Below, one piece after another: positions 43,379 through 51,213 of a DNA stretch of 64,000 bases (positions within the stretch are counted from its first letter, which is position 1; every line of letters starts with the position of its first letter). Source of the stretch: Clostridia bacterium (lineage in GTDB: Bacteria > Bacillota > Clostridia > Christensenellales > Borkfalkiaceae); NCBI GenBank assembly GCA_017399035.1, contig JAFQEM010000023.1, forward strand, positions 1 to 64,000, given 5' to 3'. A program made the position numbers and the translations under genes. The notes under the pieces are model-generated. The model was given only the letters and a program-made list of their open reading frames with translations. It was not told the DNA's origin and did no database searches.

Positions 43379-44917
43379 TTAACCGATAATTTCTTCTTTT
43401 GCAGTTTCGCTCTGCTGTTCTTTCTTTTTAAGTCTGTCAGTTTTAATCTTGTAAATTAGGCCTAATATTTGAATTGCAATCAAAGGCGTCATTGCGACCA
43501 TTGCCACAACCCCAAAACCCTCGGTTGCAACGTTTCCACCCACCGATTGACATACACCCAGCGCAAGCGGTAACAGAAAACTTGCCGTCATTGCGCCCGA
43601 GGCAACGCCACCCGAGTCAAACGCTATAGCCGTAAATATATCAGGTACTACGAACGTAAGTATTAACGCAATCAAATATCCTGGTATTAAAAAATACATA
43701 ACGGGTATATGAAAAATTATTCGCAACATTGCAAGCCCCACGGAAACAGCCACACCCAACATAAGACTTATTCTTAACGCCTTTTGCGGTATTGCGCCCG
43801 AAGTTATTTCATAAACCTGTTTTGTCAAAACGTGTACTGCAGGTTCTGCAGCAACTACGAAGTAACCTATTACCATACCTATCGGCACTATAATCCAGTT
43901 AAAATCTAGTTTACCTATCTCTGCGCCTAAATAACTGCCCACTGGCAAAAAGCCAACGTTTACACCAAGTAAAAATAAAACCAAACCAACGTAAGTGTAA
44001 AGCACACCCACTAAAATTCTTATAACTTGATTTCTTTCCGTCTTTTGACCGAATAATCTAAATATAAAATAAAATGCAACAATAGGCAAAAGCGCAATGC
44101 CAACTTCTTTCATATAGTGCGGAAGCGCCGTTAAATAAACGGATAAAAGCACTTTTGAATCTTCAGGAACTGCAACCACGTTTTCAGAAACTGAAAAATT
44201 TTCAGGCTTAAAAATTATTCCTAGTATCATAACTGAAAGTATAGGTCCAACCGAACACAACGCAGTAAGACCAAAACCGTCAGTTTCCGCCCCTTTATCA
44301 CTACGCATTGACGCAACACCCGTACCGATTGCAATTATAAACGGAACGCTCATAGGCCCAGTAGTTACACCACCAGAGTCAAAGGCTAGCGGAACGAAAG
44401 TTTCTGGAACGAAAAATGAAAGCAAGAAAACTGCTATGTAAAAAATTATGAGTAGGTGCGAAAGTTTAACCTTTAACACTATTCTTAAAAAAGCAATTAC
44501 TAAAAACACCCCAACACCCACGCCAACCGTTAAAATAAGCGTCCATTTATCAATAGTTTGAGCGAGTTGAGTTGCCAAAACGGTAAGGTCGGGTTCAGAA
44601 ACGGTTATAAGCACGCCAACCAAAAAACATACGAGAATTATAATCCATATTTTTTTAGAACGCATTACGGTAGTACCAACGTATTGCCCTATAGGCGTCA
44701 TTGCGGTATCTGCGCCAAGAGTAAAAAGCCCCATACCCACGACCACCAAAAACGCGCCGAGTATAAATGCAAGAAAAGTTCCGCTTTTTATAGGAACTAT
44801 TGAAAAACACAACACCAAAACTATTGCCGTTATAGGCAACACTGATGAAAACGCTTCTTTAACTTTTTCATTGATGATGGTTTTATCAGTCCTAATAAAG
44901 CCTTTACCTTTTCTCAT
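43379..44917 (-). CDS. DUF1538 membrane protein
   Basis: 512 residues, about 12-14 hydrophobic segments. Two homologous halves each contain a diagnostic loop: PLAFDSGGVTTGPMSVPF near residue 178 and IAFDSGGVASGAMTASFLLP near 435, the DUF1538 signature. TLGADTAMTPIGQYVG near 65 and LLGVNVGFLPVGSYLG near 315 are a second matched pair. DUF1538 proteins are uncharacterised permease- or channel-like proteins; the linked tandem PII protein suggests transport gated by nitrogen or energy status. The C-terminus is charged and cytoplasmic. Confidence 0.85.
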   Translation of the reverse strand: MRKGKGFIRTDKTIINEKVKEAFSSVLPITAIVLVLCFSIVPIKSGTFLAFILGAFLVVVGMGLFTLGADTAMTPIGQYVGTTVMRSKKIWIIILVCFLVGVLITVSEPDLTVLATQLAQTIDKWTLILTVGVGVGVFLVIAFLRIVLKVKLSHLLIIFYIAVFLLSFFVPETFVPLAFDSGGVTTGPMSVPFIIAIGTGVASMRSDKGAETDGFGLTALCSVGPILSVMILGIIFKPENFSVSENVVAVPEDSKVLLSVYLTALPHYMKEVGIALLPIVAFYFIFRLFGQKTERNQVIRILVGVLYTYVGLVLFLLGVNVGFLPVGSYLGAEIGKLDFNWIIVPIGMVIGYFVVAAEPAVHVLTKQVYEITSGAIPQKALRISLMLGVAVSVGLAMLRIIFHIPVMYFLIPGYLIALILTFVVPDIFTAIAFDSGGVASGAMTASFLLPLALGVCQSVGGNVATEGFGVVAMVAMTPLIAIQILGLIYKIKTDRLKKKEQQSETAKEEIIG

Positions 44918-44946
44918 TTAAGCCACTCCTTTTGCAATTCATAATA

Positions 44947-44975
44947 AGTATATCAAAAAGCCTGACGTTTGTCAA
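44947..44975 (-). promoter_or_regulatory. Promoter of DUF1538-PII operon
   Basis: Minus strand TTGACA (44970-44975), 17-base spacer, TATACT (44947-44952). The -35 lies in the loop region of the mscS terminator, so the two elements share DNA. Confidence 0.75.
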
Positions 44976-44984
44976 CGCCAGACT
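44955..44984 (-). terminator. Terminator after the mscS-like gene
   Basis: Minus strand AGTCTGGCGTT pairs with AACGTCAGGCT (two G-T pairs) around GACA and is followed by TTTTTG. Confidence 0.7.
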
Positions 44985-45035
44985 TTTATTTTGCATATTA
45001 TTTAACTCGCATATTATTTAGAACACACAAACTAC

Positions 45036-45851
45036 TCAACTTTCTTTTTTGATATGTACGTCCAGTTGATTGAAAGGAATTTCAATACCTTCTTTATCAA
45101 ATTCAGTTTTAACTTTCTCCGTTAAATCAAAATAAACCGTCCAGTAATCTGAACTCTTGACCCAAACACGAACAACTAAATTTATACTCGACGCACCGTG
45201 TTCTTTTAATCTAATAAACGGAAGCGGGTCTTGAAGTATTAGTTCGTGGGAGTCGCAAATATTTTTAATTATTTCTTTTGCACGTTCAAAATCGTCAGAA
45301 TAACCGATAGAAAAAGTTAAATCTACGCGCCGAGTGTCTTTCTCGGAATAGTTAATTATTTCACCGTTAGCAAGAGTGCCGTTGGGAATATATATAACTT
45401 TGTTATCCGGAGTAAGCAGTTTTGTGTTAGTTACGTGAATATCAACCACCGTTCCAGCCTGTCCTTGTGCTTCAATATAATCGTCAATACGGAAAGGTCT
45501 CGTAAGAATTATCATTACGCCACCTGCAAGATTTGAAAGTGCACCGTTAACCGCTAAGCCTATACAAACACCCAAAGACGCAACTAGAGCAGTAAGCCCG
45601 CTAGTATCTATACCAAGGTAACCAACCAAACAGATAATAATGACTATTTTAAGCCCTAGTTTGAAAACGTAAGCCAACGTTTTCATTATCGTTTTATCTG
45701 CTTTCTTATCATTTCCTTTTTTCTCAATTTTTCTTGCAATAACGTTTATAATTTTGAACGAAATAAACAATATAGCCAAAGCAATGATTATTTTAACGCC
45801 AACGCTAGTTGCCCATTGAACTATCGTATTTAAAAGTTGTTGCCAATCCAT
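45036..45851 (-). CDS. Small-conductance mechanosensitive channel (MscS family)
   Basis: 271 residues with start at ATG 45851 after GGAGGAATACT; the longer reading from 45866 uses a TTG within that binding site. Three membrane segments occupy residues 1-120; SGLTALVASLGVCIGLAVNG near 90-110 and LSNLAGGVMIILTRPFRIDD are the pore-lining TM3 and the entry to the beta domain, exactly as in MscS. The cytoplasmic vestibule follows (KVIYIPNGTLANGEIINYS). It releases solutes during osmotic downshock. Single-gene unit. Confidence 0.93.
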   Translation of the reverse strand: MDWQQLLNTIVQWATSVGVKIIIALAILFISFKIINVIARKIEKKGNDKKADKTIMKTLAYVFKLGLKIVIIICLVGYLGIDTSGLTALVASLGVCIGLAVNGALSNLAGGVMIILTRPFRIDDYIEAQGQAGTVVDIHVTNTKLLTPDNKVIYIPNGTLANGEIINYSEKDTRRVDLTFSIGYSDDFERAKEIIKNICDSHELILQDPLPFIRLKEHGASSINLVVRVWVKSSDYWTVYFDLTEKVKTEFDKEGIEIPFNQLDVHIKKES

Positions 45852-45881
45852 AGTATTCCTCCGCAAATATTTTACGAGAAT

Positions 45882-45910
45882 ATTATACCACTAGTTTTAA
45901 CTAATATCAA
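45882..45910 (-). promoter_or_regulatory. Promoter of the mscS-like gene
   Basis: Minus strand TTGATA (45905-45910), 17-base spacer, TATAAT (45882-45887). Confidence 0.75.
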
Positions 45911-45930
45911 CAGTAATAACGATAAAAAAA

Positions 45931-46497
45931 TTATAAGCCGTAAATTTTTTTATATTTTTTTTGCGCTAAATTAACTTTCTTAAGATACTCGCTAGTTTCT
46001 TTAAAGGGAATTTTTCTAAGCGTTTTGCCATCTAAACTATAATCTTTATTTTTAAGCCACAACAATACGTTGCCCTCGCCAGCATTGTAAGCGCAAATTG
46101 CAGTATCAGTATTTTTAAATTTTACTAGAAGATATTTTAGATAATAACAACCAAAATCTAAATTCGTTTGCGGTAAATAAATATCGTATTCCGTTTGCCC
46201 TTTCATTTTGGCAACGTATTGCGCGGTTGCAGGTGTCAGTTGCATAAGACCTATTGCGCCCGCACCGCTACACGCTTGTTCGTTAAAACCACTCTCTTCT
46301 CTTATAACTGCGTAAACTAAAGTTTTTTCTAGCCCGTAAACCCTGCACAATTCGTTTATCTGTTTTTCGTATTTTAGGGGATAACTTTTATAAATAAAAA
46401 AATTTATACTAAAAAACGATATTAAAATGAGTGTAATTACCCAAAAAACCACAACCGTTATCTTTTTTTTGTTTCTGTTTAATAAAAAGGCGTACAC
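45931..46497 (-). CDS. Soluble lytic transglycosylase-like (SLT) protein
   Basis: 188 residues. A single N-terminal hydrophobic segment (ITVVVFWVITLILISFFSIN, residues 13-32) probably anchors it in the membrane with the domain outside. YAVIREESGFNEQACSGAGA near residue 62 holds the catalytic glutamate of the goose-lysozyme-type SLT fold, GLMQLTPATAQYVA near 85 and CAYNAGEGNVLLWL near 135 complete the family motifs. It cleaves the glycan strands of peptidoglycan. The start is GTG 46497; no good ribosome binding site is seen, so translation may be coupled to the upstream GH106-like gene. Confidence 0.88.
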   Translation of the reverse strand: MYAFLLNRNKKKITVVVFWVITLILISFFSINFFIYKSYPLKYEKQINELCRVYGLEKTLVYAVIREESGFNEQACSGAGAIGLMQLTPATAQYVAKMKGQTEYDIYLPQTNLDFGCYYLKYLLVKFKNTDTAICAYNAGEGNVLLWLKNKDYSLDGKTLRKIPFKETSEYLKKVNLAQKKYKKIYGL

Positions 46498-46535
46498 TAT
46501 ATAAGTATACGCGTCTTTATCATTAATATTTACAA

Positions 46536-49388
46536 TCAGTCGTTAAATAATCCGAATTTTACAAAGGCGTAGTCTTCTCTTTCGTGGCTACTTACCCCGT
46601 CTTTCCACGTTCCGCCAAGTTCATAAGTATAAGGTCCTACAAACGGGTCTTCATCAGGCAAATAGTGGTGCGGACCTAAAAGGTTGCGGTTACCCGACCA
46701 AAGTTTTATTCTAACCACGTTTTCGCCTTTAACCAAATAATCGCTTATATCCGCACGGTCTTCAAAGTAAGATTTTTCCACCTTTTTACCGTTTACGAAA
46801 ATTTCCGCAAGACAGAACTTGCCGTTGAGTAAAAGCATTGCTTTTTTGCCATCAGAATTAAACTTCTTTTCAAAGGTAATATTGCCCGCAAAGAAAGGAT
46901 ATCCATCTTTTAGCGTATCGGTAATAACCGTCTTTCTTTCGCTGATATAAAAATCGTTGGCTTTTAATACGTTGGGTTTAACCCCCTTAACGAAACCGCT
47001 CTTTGAATATACGCCGAAATCACCTTGGATATAGCAAGATTCAATAGTAGTGTCGTAAGCAAGTTTATTTTTAAGCGATTCGGTTTCTCTTCCGCCAAAA
47101 AGCACGTCATAAACTTCTTCACTCTCAAAAAAGTTTATTTTTATAACCGCTTGGTTAATACCTTTCTTAACACAGTTTGAAATATCCGCTTTGTAGATTT
47201 TTCTTTCAAAATCCGACCTTTCGTTAAACTCAACGTTTACGCCGTTTACTTGGCAGGATAAGTTGTGCATATCTTCACTCAAAAAATGAATTTTTTGTGG
47301 AACTTTTTCAATTTCAAACGAATATCGCAAATAAACTTCGCCACTATAACGCGCGTCAAGCAACTGATTGAACACGCCCATATAACGCATACGCTTGCTA
47401 TAATTTACCCCGTCAAACGAATATTCAAGTTTATCTAGCGTCAAATAGTTGTCGCTACAATCAACAATCTCAAAATCACCGTCTAAAACTAGTGTGGGAA
47501 GTTTTTCATCTAACGGCTTACTTTGGTCGTTTAAGAACAAAACGTAAGATTGACCCTCACTAAAACGCAAAGTATTGCCAACTTGTTTGGTTTGGTAAGT
47601 TTCAAGGTCAAGCGCGGTAAATCCCTTAAAATCGCCCTTAAAAGTTAGGGTATATTCTTTGTCTTCAGAAAGGTTTACCGTATAAATAAATTTCTTTCCG
47701 TCAATCTCTCTTAAAGTAGATTGAATTTGAGTAGAAAAATCATCCACGGTATATTCTTGAGCGTTTAATATTTCTTCAAAACTCGTGTTGGTTTCTAACG
47801 AATAATCACACTCGTTCCACTCAACGAAGTTTGGTTTAGCATCTGTAAACAACACTTTACCGCCGTTAGAATAGAACTTTTCAAACAAATCTTTGCTAAA
47901 TTTTCCCATAGTGTGCGTTTTTGGGAAAACTAAATAATCGTAAGAACAATTTCCTATAACTAATTTATTGCCCGAAACAGATGCGTATTTTTCCATAATA
48001 GTTTCATCTGCTAGGTGGAACGGAATATTCATTGCGGAAAGTTTTTCTATCAATCTTTGATAACAATCGTTAATTTCAAACTGACCGCCGAAAGTTGCCC
48101 TTGTGTAATCAAAATACATACTGCGGATAGGCACAAACACCGCAACGTTTACATTTTCTTTACTTTCCCCAAGCAAATAACCCAACTTTGCAAAATAGTC
48201 GTTGAAAGGCTTGTAGTTATCCCTTACCCACGGATTTGCCCAGGAATAATGCGCGGGATAATCACGCTTTCTTTGACCGTGTTCAGAATAGGGCAAAAGG
48301 TGTTGACATATTAAGTTTACGCCGTTTACAAATTGCCACTCTGCCAAACGCTTTGTATGTTTTGCGCTTACACCCCAACCGCAACAAGCAAAAGTTTCAG
48401 TAAGCACTCTATCTTTGCCAAGTTGACGCGCAACCGAAGAAACCTGTTTGGGTGCAGTTGCGTTGTTTACGCTTGCGCCAAGTTTATCCATACCGGGGAT
48501 ATGCATATATTCATACATAGGCATAATCCCACCGCAACAACACATTTGAAATTGAAGAGAACCTTCTTCAACGTAATGCCCCGTGAGTTGTGCATTATTA
48601 TTATCACACCACTCGTAAACGCGTTTGCAAAAGCCGTTTAGCATAAGCGTTTGCATACCTAACCAAAACTTATATCTAAACTCACGATAGCCCTTTTTGT
48701 CTATATACAACAACCCTAAACCGTCTAAAATATCTTGAGAATAAACTTCTCTAAAATATTTTTCAATCATTTTGGTATACGGTTGTTGCCAACGATAATA
48801 TTGCGGTTCGTCCGTAAAAAATCCCGACATCTTTTTATCAAACTTATCGCCCAGACGCCTTTTATATTCAGCGTGCGTTTGGTCTATAAACTTATCAACC
48901 ACTTCGGGGTTTAATATATCGGCAGTTGAATCGGAAATATGCTCATACACGTTGATATATTCGCCCTTTCCGACCTCTTTAGTGCGAACGAGATTTTCCC
49001 CGTCGATAAGATAAGATACTAGCGCCGTGCCGTCGTATTCGCCTTGAGTAAAGGTTAAAAATCTATCGCAATTTTCTTTATCTTCTAACAGTTTTCCGCC
49101 AACAAACCCGCTTGGCCAACCGTTTTCATCATACCCCCAACTCTCTAATCCATATTCGCTACCAGCATCTAAACAAGCGGAAACACAATCGAACCACTCG
49201 TCACCCAAATACTCGGTCATAAGCCCACCGCGCGCGTGCATAAAGTAACCGCCAAAGCCGTTATCTTTCATCCACTTTATTTGGCGAACTAATTCTTCGG
49301 GCTCAAGTTTATCGTTCCAACTCCAAAATGGCAACGCCCTGTATTTGTTAATTTTTTCGCTCTTTAAGTTTTCTATAATACTTTTCAT
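46536..49388 (-). CDS. GH106-like glycoside hydrolase
   Basis: 950 residues, cytoplasmic (no signal peptide). RALPFWSWNDKLEPEELVRQ near residue 17-36 and GGYFMHARGGLMTEYLG near 46 are typical of the GH106-related alpha-L-rhamnosidase group, as are MSGFFTDEPQYY near 190 (candidate catalytic acid in DEP) and LTETFACCGWGVS near 333 (second glutamate). The C-terminal 250 residues contain a beta-sandwich binding domain (LNGKFCLAEIFVNGKKVE, GENVVRIKLWSGNRNLLGPH). A paralogue lies at 53878-56451. Two promoters with near-consensus boxes precede it; the SLT gene follows. Confidence 0.75.
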   Translation of the reverse strand: MKSIIENLKSEKINKYRALPFWSWNDKLEPEELVRQIKWMKDNGFGGYFMHARGGLMTEYLGDEWFDCVSACLDAGSEYGLESWGYDENGWPSGFVGGKLLEDKENCDRFLTFTQGEYDGTALVSYLIDGENLVRTKEVGKGEYINVYEHISDSTADILNPEVVDKFIDQTHAEYKRRLGDKFDKKMSGFFTDEPQYYRWQQPYTKMIEKYFREVYSQDILDGLGLLYIDKKGYREFRYKFWLGMQTLMLNGFCKRVYEWCDNNNAQLTGHYVEEGSLQFQMCCCGGIMPMYEYMHIPGMDKLGASVNNATAPKQVSSVARQLGKDRVLTETFACCGWGVSAKHTKRLAEWQFVNGVNLICQHLLPYSEHGQRKRDYPAHYSWANPWVRDNYKPFNDYFAKLGYLLGESKENVNVAVFVPIRSMYFDYTRATFGGQFEINDCYQRLIEKLSAMNIPFHLADETIMEKYASVSGNKLVIGNCSYDYLVFPKTHTMGKFSKDLFEKFYSNGGKVLFTDAKPNFVEWNECDYSLETNTSFEEILNAQEYTVDDFSTQIQSTLREIDGKKFIYTVNLSEDKEYTLTFKGDFKGFTALDLETYQTKQVGNTLRFSEGQSYVLFLNDQSKPLDEKLPTLVLDGDFEIVDCSDNYLTLDKLEYSFDGVNYSKRMRYMGVFNQLLDARYSGEVYLRYSFEIEKVPQKIHFLSEDMHNLSCQVNGVNVEFNERSDFERKIYKADISNCVKKGINQAVIKINFFESEEVYDVLFGGRETESLKNKLAYDTTIESCYIQGDFGVYSKSGFVKGVKPNVLKANDFYISERKTVITDTLKDGYPFFAGNITFEKKFNSDGKKAMLLLNGKFCLAEIFVNGKKVEKSYFEDRADISDYLVKGENVVRIKLWSGNRNLLGPHHYLPDEDPFVGPYTYELGGTWKDGVSSHEREDYAFVKFGLFND

Positions 49389-49418
49389 AAGTCTTCCCCG
49401 TGCGAATTTGATTGCTTA

Positions 49419-49447
49419 ATTGTAGCACAAAGTAATAAGTAAATCAA
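49419..49447 (-). promoter_or_regulatory. Proximal promoter of GH106-like gene
   Basis: Minus strand TTGATT (49442-49447), 17-base spacer, TACAAT (49419-49424). Confidence 0.65.
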
Positions 49448-49451
49448 ATTT

Positions 49452-49480
49452 ATTTTATTTTAAAGTATATATTAAGTCAA
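49452..49480 (-). promoter_or_regulatory. Distal promoter of GH106-like gene
   Basis: Minus strand TTGACT (49475-49480), 17-base spacer, TAAAAT (49452-49457), just upstream of the proximal promoter. Confidence 0.55.
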
Positions 49481-49550
49481 GTTTATTTTACTTTTATGGT
49501 TAAATTGAATAAAAAACGACACAAAATGATTAAAATATAGCATTTTTTGA

Positions 49551-50804
49551 TTAGATTTCATCATTGCCACAGACGTTGGTTTTGGGGTTTACCGTATGAC
49601 CGCCTATAATATCCGTTTCTGCAAGCCTTGGGTCTTGCAAAATGCGCGCGCGTTGCAAAGAGTGATTGCCGTATTTTTTTCTTATTCCGTCAACCGCTAA
49701 TTCAAGCCTATCTTTTTTTCCATCTTTAATAATGTCGGTGTCGATAGATAACTGTTCAGTACCTAAAGTAAAGTTACTCACGGCAACGCCTATGCCACGC
49801 ACGGGGCGTTCCCACTTATAAAGTTGATAAAAAAGTTTATACGCAATTTTTGCAATATCGGTGGCGGTGCGTGTAGGCTTATCTATAGTAATTTGCTTAC
49901 CGTAAGTTTTAAGCGCGTTATCCGTTACTGAAAGTTTTATTGTGGTTGCCCTACCGAGCCCGCTTTCACGCAGTCTTGACGCAACCGATTCCGAAAGTAA
50001 AAGTATAAGCGTTTTAACTTCTTCAAAATTATATAAATCTTTATAGTCGGTAAGGCTGTTACCTATACTTTTAACGCTCTCTTCAGTTTTCTTGCCTGCT
50101 ACGGGGGTGTCGTCAAAGCCGTTAGCAAAACGATACAATGTTTTTCCCCAAACACCCAAAAGTCCAACCAACACTTTTTCGTCAGTGGTGGCGATATCAC
50201 CGATTGTATGAACGCCGATAGAATTTAGTTTTGTCTTGGTGGATTTGCCAACGTATAAAAGGTCTTCTGCAGGCAACTTCCAAACGGTCTGCTTAAAATT
50301 GTTTGGCGTTATTACGGTAACGGCGTCGGGTTTTTTCATATCCGAACCAAGTTTTGCAAAAATTTTGTTATAACTTACGCCCACGCTGACGGTAACGCCT
50401 ATCTCTTCTTTTATAGCCGTTCGTATTTTTTGAGCAATCTCTTCGCCCGAACCAAATATTTTAAGGCTGTCGGTAACGTCTAACCAACACTCGTCTATAC
50501 CAAAAGATTCAATATTATCGGTAAACCTACCGTAAATTCCCCTTACCGCCTCTGAAACCTTTATATACGAAGAAAAATCCGCAGGAAAAGTTACTAAATT
50601 TTTACACTTCTTTTTTGCTTCCCACAGCACTTCGCCCGTCTTAACGCCAAAACTTTTTGCCAGTTGATTTTTGGCTAAAATTATGCCGTGCCTATCTTCT
50701 ACGTTACCGCAAACAGCGACGGGCACGCCCTTACACTCGGGGTGCTTTAACAGTTCCACCGAGGCGTAAAAATTATTCAAATCGCTGTGCAGAATAGTTC
50801 TCAT
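49551..50804 (-). CDS. dinB: DNA polymerase IV (Y family)
   Basis: 417 residues. LHSDLNNFYASVELLKHPEC near residue 5 holds the first catalytic aspartate; ESFGIDECWLDVTD near 99 the DE pair. VSVGVSYNKIFAKLGSDMKK near 138 is the fingers/palm segment and LLYVGKSTKTKLNSIGVHTI near 180 the helix-hairpin-helix thumb. It performs translesion synthesis. ATG 50804 overlaps the stop of the 83-residue partner upstream (ATGA). It is embedded between glycan genes but has its own promoter. Confidence 0.95.
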   Translation of the reverse strand: MRTILHSDLNNFYASVELLKHPECKGVPVAVCGNVEDRHGIILAKNQLAKSFGVKTGEVLWEAKKKCKNLVTFPADFSSYIKVSEAVRGIYGRFTDNIESFGIDECWLDVTDSLKIFGSGEEIAQKIRTAIKEEIGVTVSVGVSYNKIFAKLGSDMKKPDAVTVITPNNFKQTVWKLPAEDLLYVGKSTKTKLNSIGVHTIGDIATTDEKVLVGLLGVWGKTLYRFANGFDDTPVAGKKTEESVKSIGNSLTDYKDLYNFEEVKTLILLLSESVASRLRESGLGRATTIKLSVTDNALKTYGKQITIDKPTRTATDIAKIAYKLFYQLYKWERPVRGIGVAVSNFTLGTEQLSIDTDIIKDGKKDRLELAVDGIRKKYGNHSLQRARILQDPRLAETDIIGGHTVNPKTNVCGNDEI

Positions 50805-51052
50805 AAAAATTCCTTTTCAACAAACCAACGTTCTTTTTCTTTTTCGTAATATAAATATTTTTGCTGACCGCCCATTATAACCGTATACCGCCTAGGCAAC
50901 ACACCGCCCGACAGGCAGGGTTTACGCTCAACAAACTTTACCCTATCTATTGCAAATTTTCTTCCATCAACCCACTCGATATTGAGGGGTTTAATTCCAC
51001 CGTCAGAAGAAAACTCACAAACTGCGCGCACGTAAATTTTAACGTAATTCAT
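50801..51052 (-). CDS. Small DinB-associated protein
   Basis: 83 residues, beta-rich: YVKIYVRAVCEFSSDGGIKP, then EWVDGRKFAIDRVKFVERKP, then RRYTVIMGGQQKYLYYEKEK and RWFVEKEF. This pattern recurs in small proteins encoded next to Y-family polymerases in Clostridia (DUF6504-like); no function is known to me. The four-base overlap with dinB indicates translational coupling, so it is probably a partner or accessory of polymerase IV. Confidence 0.7.
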   Translation of the reverse strand: MNYVKIYVRAVCEFSSDGGIKPLNIEWVDGRKFAIDRVKFVERKPCLSGGVLPRRYTVIMGGQQKYLYYEKEKERWFVEKEFL

Positions 51053-51104
51053 ACTTTTAGTTTTTGCACGTTAAAATTTTATATCCATTTTTATACGCGG
51101 TTTT

Positions 51105-51133
51105 ATTATACAATTTTTCTAAAAATTCGTCAA
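51105..51133 (-). promoter_or_regulatory. Promoter of the dinB pair
   Basis: Minus strand TTGACG (51128-51133), 17-base spacer, TATAAT (51105-51110). No LexA-type palindrome is evident around it. Confidence 0.75.
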
Positions 51134-51168
51134 TGAAAAATCCGTTTTCAATCTTGTTTAATAAAGAT

Positions 51169-51194
51169 AAAACCACTAGCGAACTAGTGGTTTT
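51169..51194 (-). terminator. Terminator after GH94-like gene
   Basis: Minus strand AAAACCACTAG pairs with CTAGTGGTTTT around a TTCG tetraloop, an especially stable loop. Confidence 0.85.
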
Positions 51195-51213
51195 AATTTT
51201 AAATTTTTAATTA

